NCBI RefSeq assembly: GCF_000350225.1
Contig: NW_005179039.1
Coordinates: 99,291 to 163,290 of the forward strand
Length of the DNA: 64,000 nucleotides
Source of the DNA: Chondrus crispus
Taxonomy: Eukaryota > Rhodophyta > Florideophyceae > Gigartinales > Gigartinaceae
Direction of reading: 5' to 3'
The position numbers were made by a program, and so were the translations under genes. Shown here piece by piece: positions 8,342 through 18,887 of the stretch. Numbering within the stretch: position 1 is the first letter of the stretch; each line of letters opens with the position of its first letter. The notes beneath the pieces are model-generated. The model saw nothing but the letters and a program-made list of their open reading frames with translations. It made no database searches and had not been told where the DNA came from.

Positions 8342-9559
8342 CTATACTTTGTTTAAAATTCGATTTTCAGCAAAGTAGACAAGCTGCTCATCCTCCGAAG
8401 ACAGCTGCTCCGCCTTTTTCATGACCTCGGCCTCACTGTCCTCCTTCCCCAGCAACCACGAGTGATACAAAAACTTGTGCTTCCTATTCAACGGAATAAT
8501 TGGTTGCTTCAGCGCCTTTGCCATCTCTGTCTGTACATTGGTCGCATACAGCCTCGCGTCACTCATCTCTTCCTCCGAAGGCTGATACACCGGTAATTCG
8601 ATCACGGTCGCATTATTCTGAAACTGCGTCATAGTCCGAAACAGGTGCTCCCTGAACCGGATCGTCTCCCACGATATATTAAAGTGTCTGTGAGGAAACT
8701 CGACACACACAGGCTGCACCGGTAGCCCCGCATTGAAGACACCCGTACGAAACGGGACCATGGCGGTGCCGTTCGTGGTGGTCCCCTCCGGAAAGATGAC
8801 GAGCTTGCTCATGCATGACGGGCATCCCGTGCATGCGACACGCTTGCGGTGGCACGCGTACGTTGCCTGCACGCGGGCAATGAGCTGAGTCGTTAGCGAG
8901 CGCCCCTTGCGCACAAACATGCACTGCAAGGCGCGGGCGAGTCGGCCGATGATAGGGGCAGATTCCAGGTCGCCTTTCGCGACGAAGGAGCCTTTGTATT
9001 TGCACAGAAGGACGAGGACATCGATGTAGCCTAGGTGATTGGAGACAATGACGTAGGCCTTGGACGGGGAGGCGCGCTGCAACGGGACTTCATCGGAAAA
9101 CGAGTGGTGCTTGGTGTGGATGGAATAAACGCCAAAGGAGAAGAACAAAATGGAGTGGGCGATGGGGAACATTCCCCGGAGCAGGACCTTGCGCCATTTG
9201 GGCAGCGGCATGTTGAGCGGGTCGTCTTCGACTTCGCGGGTAGGGCCGTTGGGCTTGTCATCTGGAGTGTCCATTTTGGGCATACCAAACATGGCCAGAG
9301 TGGCTAACAAAAGTAAGGCGGCTCCGGCTAGGAAGAGGTAGAGGAAGCGGATGGGGAGCAACAGGACGGTGTTGATAGCGGTTTTGACACGCTCGTAAAT
9401 GGTCCATCCTGGGCTGATACGACGGTATGGGGAGAAGTGGGAGTGGATATCGTCTGCCGTCGTAGGTTTACCACCGGTGGTGCTGGAAGTGATGGGGCTG
9501 ATGGGTGCGGGACTGTGAACTGGCTCGGCCATGTTTCTGTCTCCTACGACTGCGCCCAT
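8342..9559 (-). CDS. Lysophospholipid acyltransferase (LPCAT/LPEAT-like)
   Basis: Membrane acyltransferase of the PlsC/LPLAT family, which transfers an acyl chain from acyl-CoA to lysophospholipids at the ER. From ATG 9559 it is about 405 residues; the open frame continues upstream to 9820, but that part is low-complexity Pro/Ser and probably 5' UTR. A hydrophobic hairpin near the N-terminus contains LLLPIRFLYLFLAG. The catalytic block I motif is NHLGYIDVL (His-x4-Asp), block II-like FVRKGRS follows, and block III is FPEGTTTNG, with a Pro-containing substrate block GLPVQPVC after it. It faces the radical SAM gene tail to tail, 137 bp away. Whether PC, PE or another lysolipid is the substrate cannot be told. 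Confidence 0.85.
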   Translation of the reverse strand: MGAVVGDRNMAEPVHSPAPISPITSSTTGGKPTTADDIHSHFSPYRRISPGWTIYERVKTAINTVLLLPIRFLYLFLAGAALLLLATLAMFGMPKMDTPDDKPNGPTREVEDDPLNMPLPKWRKVLLRGMFPIAHSILFFSFGVYSIHTKHHSFSDEVPLQRASPSKAYVIVSNHLGYIDVLVLLCKYKGSFVAKGDLESAPIIGRLARALQCMFVRKGRSLTTQLIARVQATYACHRKRVACTGCPSCMSKLVIFPEGTTTNGTAMVPFRTGVFNAGLPVQPVCVEFPHRHFNISWETIRFREHLFRTMTQFQNNATVIELPVYQPSEEEMSDARLYATNVQTEMAKALKQPIIPLNRKHKFLYHSWLLGKEDSEAEVMKKAEQLSSEDEQLVYFAENRILNKV

Positions 9560-10043
9560 AGGGGAGGGGTTGGCACTATGGGGTTGCTGACTGGTGTGAG
9601 AGGATAAGGGAAGAGACGACGAGGCGAGCTTTGGTCGGGAGTGTGCCGAAGAGTTGAGGAAGGGAAGGGGAGTTGGAAACGGAAGGGCTTTGGCGGCATT
9701 GTGACGTCCTTGTTGCGGAGGAGGAGGGTCGAGGGCGCCGGACGCGGCGCAGGGACCGTGAGACTGGGGGGGTGGGGGGGGGGGGCGTAGAAAGGGCACA
9801 GCGAGGCTGATGCAATACACTGCTGTGTCAGGCGGTCGTTTGTGTACGTGTCACACGTGGATAGTGCCATGGCAACCGACCTTACACGTGTAGCACCCAA
9901 CTATTCGTTTATTTTCGAACTTTACCCATATATCAAACGTGTTCCACTGGTACACGTGCCCACATCTCACATGTCAAGCTCTTGGATGACGTACGCAGTT
10001 GAGCCTCCTTTTCTACGCTCGGCCGACACTTCGTCTGCCCTCC
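9560..10043. other. Intergenic region, LPCAT promoter side
   Basis: Contains a long G tract near 9768-9785 and several CACGTG-like palindromes around 9845-9970 (for example GTGTCACACGTGG). No other gene was seen. Confidence 0.5.
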
Positions 10044-11102
10044 CTACTTTGGAGCCCCAAACACCACATCCGGGTGAAGGAAGATGAAGTCTTCTCCCAA
10101 CAGCCCCGTCTTCCTCGCTCTCTCGTCCACGTCCGGCATATGTCTCTTGTACCCCAACTTTTCCATCCACTCCTCAAGTTCCCTGGCCTGCTTCCCGGAA
10201 GCCTCAATCGTCACCACATTGATCCGCGTCCGACTCCAGTCCACCCCCATCAGCACTTCCAGCTCATGCCCTTCCACGTCCAAGCTCAAGTAGTCCACCA
10301 CTCGAACTTGTCCGCGGTCAAGTACCTTCTGCACAGTGGTGCACAGGGCCTTCATCCGTGGCACCTCCACCGCCCTCTTCTCCCACTTCTCGGTGTGCTT
10401 GTTCGACTCCCCGATGATCGCACCGGCGCCCCCGGCTAGACCAAACTCCACCATCTGCATGTCCCTCTTCCCCACACACGTCGGCACCATGTGACACGAC
10501 CTCATCCGATGGATACGTTCATAGTACACTGGGTTGGCTTCCACACATATCCCCTTCCACCGCAGGCACCGGTCCATAAAATACGTGTTCGAGATCCCCA
10601 CGGGGTCGTTCGTCGCCACATCTAGATAAATTCCGGGTCTCTTCAGTTCGGCAAAGTGCCTCGTGTACAAATAATAGTCCTGCTTAAACTGCGAAAACAT
10701 CAGCGTTTCACCCCCCAACCCCGCACAGCTCATGGTTTTCATATTTCTCTTGCACTCCTTGTTGAACGGCTGCGGGTTTTCGAGTATCTTCTGACAAAAT
10801 TCCCCCGCCTCCTCCGCCCTCCCCCAATCTGCCCGTGTCCCAAACGTCGTCTCATGCACGCTCGACACGTTCGACGCCTTCGTCTCGCCCTTCCGCGTTA
10901 TCGCCGCCGTTGCGTATTTCACCACTTCCTCGTCCACTAGCCCGATCGTCATCCGAAGTGCCACGAAGAACAGCAACGCCGCGAAGATCGACTGAAACGA
11001 ATAATTTTGCAGCTTGCGGAGCAGCCCTGAGAGCCGCGGGTGCACCCATGGGATTGCACTTTTCTTCCACGACGCCGCCGCTTGGAGGGGGCGCATTGTC
11101 AT
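10044..11102 (-). CDS. FkbM-family methyltransferase, type II membrane protein
   Basis: SAM-dependent methyltransferase of the FkbM (Methyltransf_21) group; members methylate small molecules or polysaccharide sugars. The glycine-poor motif I region GIYLDVATNDPVGISN and the acidic-loop motif CVEANPVYYERI are diagnostic. Downstream LSLDVEGHELEVLMG is the conserved family block near the C-terminus. An N-terminal hydrophobic segment (IFAALLFFVALRMTIGL) predicts a type II anchor with the domain in the secretory-pathway lumen. I take ATG 11102 (MTMRPLQ); in-frame ATGs at 11195 and 11363 are possible, but the extra residues are not membrane- or signal-like. In a red alga, cell-wall galactan methylation is a plausible job, but that is inference. 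Confidence 0.78.
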   Translation of the reverse strand: MTMRPLQAAASWKKSAIPWVHPRLSGLLRKLQNYSFQSIFAALLFFVALRMTIGLVDEEVVKYATAAITRKGETKASNVSSVHETTFGTRADWGRAEEAGEFCQKILENPQPFNKECKRNMKTMSCAGLGGETLMFSQFKQDYYLYTRHFAELKRPGIYLDVATNDPVGISNTYFMDRCLRWKGICVEANPVYYERIHRMRSCHMVPTCVGKRDMQMVEFGLAGGAGAIIGESNKHTEKWEKRAVEVPRMKALCTTVQKVLDRGQVRVVDYLSLDVEGHELEVLMGVDWSRTRINVVTIEASGKQARELEEWMEKLGYKRHMPDVDERARKTGLLGEDFIFLHPDVVFGAPK

Positions 11103-11363
11103 CTTGGTGAAGGGGCGCCGGAATATCGGGAAACAAGCACTGTGCGAGCCGAACCGTCGTTCAAAAGAGGTGTTCGTGTATAGGGAGGAGGGCATGTGAT
11201 GACTCTGCGTTATGCAAAGGTTGCCGATAACAGTGCAAGCCAAGGGATGCTGTGAAGAGTCTTCGCCAGCAATCTTGGAATCTACTTGGTCGTCGGTAAT
11301 CTTGTGCTCAGGTTTTGAAGCCGGGTTGCTACATGGGCGTTGCTTCCTTTTTGATTGCTGCAA

Positions 11364-11742
11364 ACAGTAGACACCGCTCCATGTTTTACCAATGAGTTTT
11401 GGAGCCTGCTTCCAGTGTGTCGCCAGTCGCGCACTGTCGGTCTCGCTCCATCAGAATTAGTGTTCGTGCAGATGATGGTGATACACGTCCGTGGGCATGT
11501 TGCAGTGGGGCCGGGTGTCTTGGAACCATTATCGGTTTACTCGTTCTTATTACTCGTTCAGGATACCTACAGTCGATTCCCATCCATCAATGATGAGCAA
11601 ACGCAGCTTCACATATTACTGCTCGCTCTCTGCCCTGAGGGCCGTTCTGTGTAATTGGGAACCGAGAAATCGTAAATTGGAAATTTTGTTATCATACCTG
11701 ATTTCCGCTTTTCCTAACATAGATCCGTTCTGTGTAACTGGT
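11364..11742. other. Intergenic, nothing recognised
   Basis: Short open frames only. A phrase CCGTTCTGTGTAA occurs twice (about 11641 and 11726). Confidence 0.4.
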
Positions 11743-11930
11743 TACAGTCATCTCTCGATAAGCGGAACCAGCACGGGAGAACCCCTGTGGTTCGCCTTAA
11801 AGAGGGGTTTCGCTTATCGAAGTATATCATACCGAGCTCTCTCAACCAATCATTTCAAGCCCTCATAATTTTATTTATAAAACTATCGATGGTAGTTTGC
11901 TGCATAGACTGCGTACAGTACAGACGTACA

Positions 11931-12275
11931 TGTGGGAAATTATGGTATGACGGTGACGTATACAGGACGAATAAAATGCACCTCAACGCAATTAATGTAA
12001 TGCACAACAACGGGAGCATTTTAATAATCTCAGATGCCAACATGCAGTGCATCCTCTCCTAAAACTGCTTCGATAGTGCAAAACATTACGTGAGGAGAGG
12101 ACAAAGCACCTGGCTGGAGTAGTATAAATAAGGGAAGGGTCGAGGCAGACTAGCTGCACAAGACAAGCGAAAAACAAAAACGAAGCCACGACAATAAAAA
12201 GCGCGATTCCCCTCATTCGCCCGGTCCTGCCGGTTAACCTTTATTGTTCCCCCTTTTCTTTTATTTTTTGCGACA
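11931..12275 (+). repeat. Copia 5' LTR
   Basis: Starts TGTGGGAAATTATGG and ends TTTTTGCGACA. Contains a TATA box TATAAATA at 12123-12130. Confidence 0.95.
12123..12130 (+). promoter_or_regulatory. TATA box in Copia LTR
   Basis: TATAAATA in the 5' LTR, repeated at 18735-18742 in the 3' LTR. Probable start of the genomic transcript about 25-30 bases downstream. Confidence 0.65.
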
Positions 12276-12544
12276 GTCTAGACTTTAAGCTTAATAGTTT
12301 TCTTTGCAGAAGAAAAAAAAAACAACAACCTCAAGGATCTTGGAATTGTTCAACGTTTTGGAATCGCTACGAGAGTGGTCTCCCTACCTCTTCTTTGATA
12401 TTAACGCAGTACGTTTTATCAATTAAGAGGTATAGCCATCATCCTTTTAAGGATAGCTCTCACTGAAAAAATACAAGAGTAAGTGCTTTATTTTTTGGCT
12501 ACCTCTAATATAGGAATCTAGTTGCCTAACTAATTTCTATTCTA

Positions 12545-13210
12545 GTGGTATTAAACTCAGAATCAATCAGTAAACTCGGGGCCCCAACCGCCCTTCCAGA
12601 AGACCCAGAAGATCCCACCCTCGGCGCACGGTCTCTACCCCGCACGCCTGAGGTAAATTGGGAAACCGACGAGGAGAATTCCGTCTCCGTACTGGACCTC
12701 ATCGAAGAAGAAGCTACCCCGGCGGACCAACCGAGGCCGGAGGACAAGGTTTTTGGAGAGGAAGCGGAAATTGACGCACTAGGGGCGGGACAACATTTAC
12801 ACGTGGACAACGCTGTTCGTATTTTTAATCAAATTAAGTCTCGTTCTACTGTAGTGAAGGTACCATTATCTACGCTACCTGAGGGCGTCAATCGAACGCT
12901 ATACCGCGTCGCTACGACGCGCATCAAGAAAAAGAAGCCTCCTGCACGCTCACTCACGTGCCACGTGTGCCAGGTCACCGTTACCGGTACCCATCAGCTA
13001 CGCCAGCACCAAGGTGGCAAGAGGCACCTTGCACGACAAGCTCGCTATAAACGTGAGAGCGAGGACCACTACTGCGCTACCTGCGAGAGGTTTTTTCCCT
13101 CCGCGCACGACTTGGCGTCTCACATCATCGGCGCCAACCACCGTCGTCGAGTCTTATATTTGCGCGAGCGTAAAGTAACGCGCAGTAATTCGCCGCCGCC
13201 GTGCAGATGA
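12545..13210 (+). CDS. Copia accessory ORF with two U1/JAZ-type C2H2 zinc fingers
   Basis: 221 residues between the 5' LTR and gag. The first ~100 residues are acidic and unrecognised. The C-terminal half carries two fingers of the same type: CHVCQVTVTGTHQLRQHQGG followed by KRH, and CATCERFFPSAHDLASH followed by IIGANH. Both fit C-x2-C-x12-H-x5-H, the spacing of U1C/JAZ/matrin-type fingers, which often bind RNA or double-stranded RNA. A basic linker precedes them (RIKKKKPPARS). Copia elements normally encode only gag-pol, so this is an added gene. The start codon is uncertain, since the frame could be entered by splicing. Confidence 0.7.
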   Translation: MVLNSESISKLGAPTALPEDPEDPTLGARSLPRTPEVNWETDEENSVSVLDLIEEEATPADQPRPEDKVFGEEAEIDALGAGQHLHVDNAVRIFNQIKSRSTVVKVPLSTLPEGVNRTLYRVATTRIKKKKPPARSLTCHVCQVTVTGTHQLRQHQGGKRHLARQARYKRESEDHYCATCERFFPSAHDLASHIIGANHRRRVLYLRERKVTRSNSPPPCR

Positions 13211-13666
13211 AATTCGGTTCATTTTTCAAAACCCTCCTCGAAAATTGAAACACAAGTTTACCAAACTTTTCCGAAAACATTTTTGCTATTTTTTCAAAAG
13301 TCGAATTACAATTGGTTGCATCCTACTGCAATTGCCCCCCTCTACGTGGTACACTACACTCTCCACACACACCTCCCACACGTGTGGACTCTAACACGTG
13401 TCGAAATTGAACACGTTTGGTACGTGTTCTTCGCGCACAAAATCGGATACGTGTCACACATTGCACTAGGTGTGAAAATTGCACACGTGTTTACTACTGT
13501 ACTAGCTGTGAGCGTTGCACACCTGTACGCGTATTCAACTTGAATTAGTGTGAGCCATAAAAAAGTCAAAATTTCAGTATAATTGTAAGGTTGCAGAAAG
13601 CTTATTTTTCTAAGGCTAAAGTAACTTACTAAATTACTTTCTGGAGACTTTGAATCACCAAACACT
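13211..13666. other. Non-coding leader of the Copia element
   Basis: AT-rich stretch holding several ACACGTG-like boxes between 13375 and 13525 (for example CACACGTGTGG and ACACGTGTTTAC). No ORF was recognised. It may be an internal promoter or leader for gag. Confidence 0.5.
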
Positions 13667-15253
13667 ATGGATAACGGAATTGACGAGGCAGCTATAGAGA
13701 CCACCACCAAGGACCTTAAAACGTATACACCACCATCTCCAGTTCACAATGATATTATATCAGTTATTACGCTACACATTACTCGCGCAAAATCTGATAA
13801 TATTTTGGACACAGAACTGGTACAAAGATTACGTGAAGACCTCCCTGTTGAAACTCTATATTCCTTCGAAGTACTGAAGGGCACCACGTTCGTTTTCAGA
13901 ATCATCCGTGACTTCTTACGTGCAGAAGGTGTCCAGTATATCAGACATCCCGCAACTGACCGTATCTCATGGGGATTAGTAAAAATGTTATACTCAGACT
14001 CGGACGACATCGATTTTGCTTACGAAAGGCTTGTTCAACACAAGAAAAGTAGCCGAGCATGTATGCCTACTAACAAGGAAATTGAACGTCAAGCCGGCCC
14101 ATCAGTACAAGGTTATCCCCCTGTGAGACGTGACTCCGAAGCAAGAGCCGCTCACAACATGGCATTGCGATTCAAGAACCAGGATAAATTCACCGGAAAA
14201 CTGGGTGAGGACCTCACGGAACACATCAATAACTACATTGATGCCGCCCAGGACTACAACCTTGACCAAACCAACAAACTTGCCTTTTTCCACAACATAT
14301 TCGATGGAGAAGCTAAGCGATTCTATCGAGAGAAGGTGAGGGACAGGTGTGGAAATTTTGGTCAGGCATGCCAAGTTATGCAAGACGAGTACAACAGCAT
14401 AACTCGGCAGAACAGAATCAGGAAGTACCTCCAGAGCCTGAGAATTCAATCTTTGATGCATGCCAAGAAGCTCAACACCGCAGAAGCTTTGGAAGAGTTA
14501 CGTGAGATCATCACACGTTTTGCTCCTCAAGGACCACGGACTCACCGTTCCGAGGAAGACAAGGTAGAATACCTTTACAAGGCTGTCGTTGGTGCCCCGT
14601 GGGCCAAGTCAGCCCTTGCGAACTCGCAGTCCACATCTAATCCTTGGGACTTCCAACATCTGTATACAGCACTCGACGCCGCCTGGCTTCAAGACCAGGA
14701 GGAGCAAGAAGGTCGAAAGAAAGATCTGAACATCGGTCAATCTTCCCTACATAAAGAGATAAAATCTTCATCCAAATATACTCCTGATCTTTACTACGAA
14801 GGTCAGAAATATTACGGACGACCGAAGAAACCAGGATCACGCTCATCTGCCCCATTCAGGCCCCCTCAAGACAGCACAAAAGCCGGTCAAAATGGGTTAG
14901 ACCGTTATGGCAACCCCAGGCTATGCAACAATTGTCAGGACCCTAATCATTTCATCAGGGACTGCCCCAAACCTCGCAACGTGATGCGAAATATTTCATC
15001 GCAAGTCAGGAGATATCCGAAGAGAAGCCATCAAATCCTCTTCGAACTCTGTCAACAAGTGGAAGATGCGTTGTTCTCTACAGACGAAGAAGACCCTTCT
15101 GCTACCCTTACAGGGGACAACTTCAAGCGGGAGGACTCTACCTCATCAGAGGATGAGACGCCTGAACATCCCGATAAAGGAGGACAGGTATTCCACGTTA
15201 CTGGTTCTGAGAATCGGGGCATTGCATCAGTTCTTGACCCAGAGGATTTTTGA
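13667..15253 (+). CDS. gag: Copia Gag
   Basis: 528 residues and intact. The nucleocapsid knuckle is CNNCQDPNHFIRDC (C-x2-C-x4-H-x4-C) around residue 425. The capsid part (for example DKFTGKLGEDLTEHINNYID) is typical of Copia Gag. The stop TGA (15251-15253) lies directly at a run of five T (15247-15251), and the pol frame continues in -1, so a -1 slip on T-TTT would give a Gag-Pol fusion. That mechanism is inferred from the sequence only. Confidence 0.88.
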   Translation: MDNGIDEAAIETTTKDLKTYTPPSPVHNDIISVITLHITRAKSDNILDTELVQRLREDLPVETLYSFEVLKGTTFVFRIIRDFLRAEGVQYIRHPATDRISWGLVKMLYSDSDDIDFAYERLVQHKKSSRACMPTNKEIERQAGPSVQGYPPVRRDSEARAAHNMALRFKNQDKFTGKLGEDLTEHINNYIDAAQDYNLDQTNKLAFFHNIFDGEAKRFYREKVRDRCGNFGQACQVMQDEYNSITRQNRIRKYLQSLRIQSLMHAKKLNTAEALEELREIITRFAPQGPRTHRSEEDKVEYLYKAVVGAPWAKSALANSQSTSNPWDFQHLYTALDAAWLQDQEEQEGRKKDLNIGQSSLHKEIKSSSKYTPDLYYEGQKYYGRPKKPGSRSSAPFRPPQDSTKAGQNGLDRYGNPRLCNNCQDPNHFIRDCPKPRNVMRNISSQVRRYPKRSHQILFELCQQVEDALFSTDEEDPSATLTGDNFKREDSTSSEDETPEHPDKGGQVFHVTGSENRGIASVLDPEDF

Positions 15254-18200
15254 GGAGAGGCAGTCTACTTTACCGTCGTAGTTTGAAGTCCAAAGAAAAT
15301 AAATCACGCTACGAGACTGTCCTCAAGAAAAAACGGTCCCGGTACAAAATCTCGCGTAGGTCAAGGACAGCCCATGACATACGAAGAAACCGGCGTCTCA
15401 GAAAATCCTCCAACGATGCAATGACCAATTCTGTGTTAAACTCTCGCCGAGGTCTTTCACAGATGAGAATCAATTTGGATGAACGCAGGAAAGACTGGCA
15501 GGGAGCTTGCATCGACACTGGAGCACAACGCACTGTAATCGGACAACTGCAAGCCAAAGCATACTGCAGATTTGTTGGGAGCAAGTTCAAACTAAAAGCG
15601 AACTTCAACCAGTACAGATTCGGTGTTGATGTGCAGAAGTCAATCGGATCAATCTCAATTCGATTACCGTTTCTCAAGAACGGATTTGTGCCAATTGAGG
15701 TTGACGTAGTTAGAGCGAATGTATCTTTTCTTTTGGGATTGGATTTGCTCGATAAACTTCAACTATACCTGGATACGACAAGAAATGTACTAATCAGTTC
15801 TCCGGGAAACATTTCTGTCCCAGTCGTAAGGAAGTTTGGACATGTCTACCTGGAATGGAAACGGGAAGATGCAGTACTATTTTCAAGAAGTGAACTGGTC
15901 AAACTTCATAGAGGTTTTCGACACCCAACGGATACGAAACTTCTGAATCTCATCAGAAAAGCTCGACCGCACGAGGCCACCGAGGCCACCACAAAAGTCT
16001 TGAAAGAGATCTCTAAGTCATGCAATACCTGTCAAAGGCTTGGATCACAACCAATTAGGTTCAAGACCACGTTACCCACACTGCAAGACGTTAAGTTCGG
16101 TGAAGAAATATCAATGGATCTGATGTTCATCGAGGGAAAAGCAATTCTGCATATTGTCGACACTGCAACTCGTTTCAGCTCGGCCATATTTTTAGACTCT
16201 CAGGGTCAGAATTACGGACAATCAGTCAACGGAATATGGCTTGCTTTCCTTGAAGCGTGGTGCACTCTCTATACAGGATTCCCTAACCGCGTCAGAACTG
16301 ATGCGGGATCCGTTTTCACTTCGCCTAGGTGGAAGGAAATGGCCGAAAGCGTTGGGATAGAACTTCGAATTTCAGGAGTCGAAGCTCACAACTCATTAGA
16401 CATTGGGGAAAGACTACACGCACCCCTCCGAAGAATTTATCGAAGGATAATATTCGACTTTCCTCAAATTGACCGCAACATTGCATTGAAACTGTCAATC
16501 AAAGCCATGAACGATACCAACGAAGATAACGGACTGGTTCCCTCACTAGTTGTATTCGGGATAATACCAAGATTACCAATCATTAGCTCAGAAATACCCG
16601 CTCAGAAAGAAAGGATGCTTGCACTTTCAAAGGCACAAATGGAAATGAATGCTGTAGTGGCAGAGAGACGCATTCTTGCTGCCCTTACTAGAAGAATCCC
16701 AACCGCAACCGATTTCGTATTTGAATTAGGTCAAGAAGTACTTGTGTATCAAGAAAGAAGTAAAGAATGGATTGGACCTGCTATCATCACAGGTATAAGA
16801 GACAAAATAGTCGATGTTAAGAGCAACGACGGGCAATGGCATAAGACCATGAACATGCAACAAGTTAAGCCTTATGTTCGAGAAGACTCTGAACCAACAG
16901 ACATGCTCTCACGGGACGAGTTCCTTTCTACAATGTTGAAGCCGTTTAAATCAGTAAACAGACCAAAGCCCTCTAATTTTGATGTAGAACTCACTGAAGT
17001 GATCAAACCTGGTGACCCTAGATCGACCGATGAAAGATTTAGAGCCGCAAAGAAGAAGGAGCTGAGAGGTTTGATTGAAAAAGGAACTTGGAAGCTTGTC
17101 TGCAAGTCAGAAGTACCTAAGAACGCAAATATTCTCGGTGGTAGATTTGTACTAGTAATAAAAGATGAAGGTACTAAAGACGAAGTATGGAAAGCCCGTT
17201 TTGTAGTTCAAGGGTACAGGGATAAGCTAAAAACGTCTTTTGTACATGATACTGCCACACCAAGGCAACACTCCACACGAATTTTGATCGGATTGGCAGC
17301 AATATGCGGGTTCCGACTGTTTTCAACAGATGTAACTCAAGCATACCTTCAAAGCGCAGAAAAACTTATGAGGGTGTATACATCAAACCGACTGGAGAAT
17401 TTGAACTGAACCAGGGCAATTTGCTGAAGTTGTTAAAACCTTTGTACGGTCTTGCCGATAGTGCTGATTACTGGGGCCGTACCATCAGCAATCATATAAA
17501 AGAGGACTTGAACATGACCGGAACAACCGGTGATGGAGCATTTTTCTTTAAATGCATACGGGACAAGCTTGATGGCATGTGCATTACCTACGTGGACGAT
17601 GCCCTCCAAGCAGGTACCAAGGAGTATTCAGATCTCGCTCACAAGACAGAAGAGAAGTTCAAGTGTAAGGGAAGAGCTTACGATAAGTTTAGTTTCGTCG
17701 GAGTACAAGTTGAGAAAAAGGATTCTGAATACATGATCCACCAAACGTCGTACATCCGAAAGATAGAGAGGCTGCCGAACACAGCCACGTACAAGTCTTA
17801 TCGATCATTAAGAGCCAAATTAGCCTGGATTACCTACACTAGACCAGACATTAGTTTCTCTATTGCTCAAGCCGCCCAGGTTACCGAATCACAGTATGCT
17901 ACGGATCCAAAAATTCAAATCCGATACATTAACCGCACCATTAGACGACTCAAGAAAGAGCCATACCTACCACTGAGGTATCCCAAACTTGACGATAACA
18001 AGTTACACATAAGAGTATATGCAGATGCTTCGTATGCAAACAACTCTGACTGCTCTTCGCAGCTTGGATACATCATATTTCTATGTGATAGCAGCAACCT
18101 TTGCCAACCACTCTATTGGTCGTCTCATAAGGCTAAACGAGTGTCAAGATCAGTTTTAGGAAGCGAAACTATGGCCTTTGCTGACTCCTTTGATACGGCC

Positions 18201-18674
18201 TTCATGCTCAGACATGACATACAGAAGATGATGAACATAAAGATACCGATCCTAATGTTTACGGATAGTCTCTCATTATTTGATGTTATCACAAAGGCAT
18301 CTACAACGGTTGAGAAAAGACTAATGATTGACCTCGAGGTAGTCAAAAAGGCGTACCAACAAAATGAAATGGAACAGATCGGATTCATTCGATCTGAACA
18401 CAATCTGGCTGACTGCTTGACAAAGGCTAATGGAAACGATTCACTAATCAACACTTTAAAAAGCGCACGAATCGTGCACCCCGTGGATCAATGGATTGAC
18501 AGAAGCCACAATGAGGATACGTCACGTCAGAAGTACAGGGAATGTGGGAAATTATGGTATGACGGTGACGTATACAGGACGAATAAAATGCACCTCAACG
18601 CAATTAATGTAATGCACAACAACGGGAGCATTTTAATAATCTCAGATGCCAACATGCAGTGCATCCTCTCCTAA
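15251..18674 (+). pseudogene. pol: Copia Pol (PR-IN-RT-RH), one frameshift
   Basis: Protease motif CIDTGAQRTVIG. Integrase has an HHCC-like zinc region ending CNTCQR, and the acidic triad at SMDLMF, VRTDAGS and IGERLHA. Reverse transcriptase blocks include the FSTDVTQAYLQ region and the YVDD box (ITYVDDAL). RNase H acids appear at YADASYA, GSETMAF and FTDSLSLF, and the end carries HNLADCLTKA. The first open frame stops at 17409 and the second is open from 17304, so one 1-base shift at about 17365-17372 breaks RT between TDVTQAYLQ and GVYIKPTG. The C-terminus reads into the 3' LTR. Otherwise complete, so the damage is recent or a sequencing error. Confidence 0.9.
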
Positions 18675-18887
18675 AACTGCTTCGATAGTGCAAAACATTA
18701 CGTGAGGAGAGGACAAAGCACCTGGCTGGAGTAGTATAAATAAGGGAAGGGTCGAGGCAGACTAGCTGCACAAGACAAGCGAAAAACAAAAACGAAGCCA
18801 CGACAATAAAAAGCGCGATTCCCCTCATTCGCCCGGTCCTGCCGGTTAACCTTTATTGTTCCCCCTTTTCTTTTATTTTTTGCGACA
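18543..18887 (+). repeat. Copia 3' LTR
   Basis: Same sequence as 11931-12275. The first 132 bases also encode the C-terminus of pol, which stops at 18672-18674 inside the LTR. Confidence 0.95.

Larger units (their letters stand above)
11931..18887 (+). mobile_element. Copia LTR retrotransposon
   Basis: 6,957 bp with two 345-bp LTRs that I read as identical, each TG...CA. A 5-bp target duplication GTACA flanks both ends (11926-11930 and 18888-18892). Contents in order: 5' LTR, an extra zinc-finger ORF, gag with a CCHC knuckle, then protease, integrase, reverse transcriptase and RNase H. Integrase before RT is the Copia order. Identical LTRs imply a very recent insertion. Confidence 0.95.
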
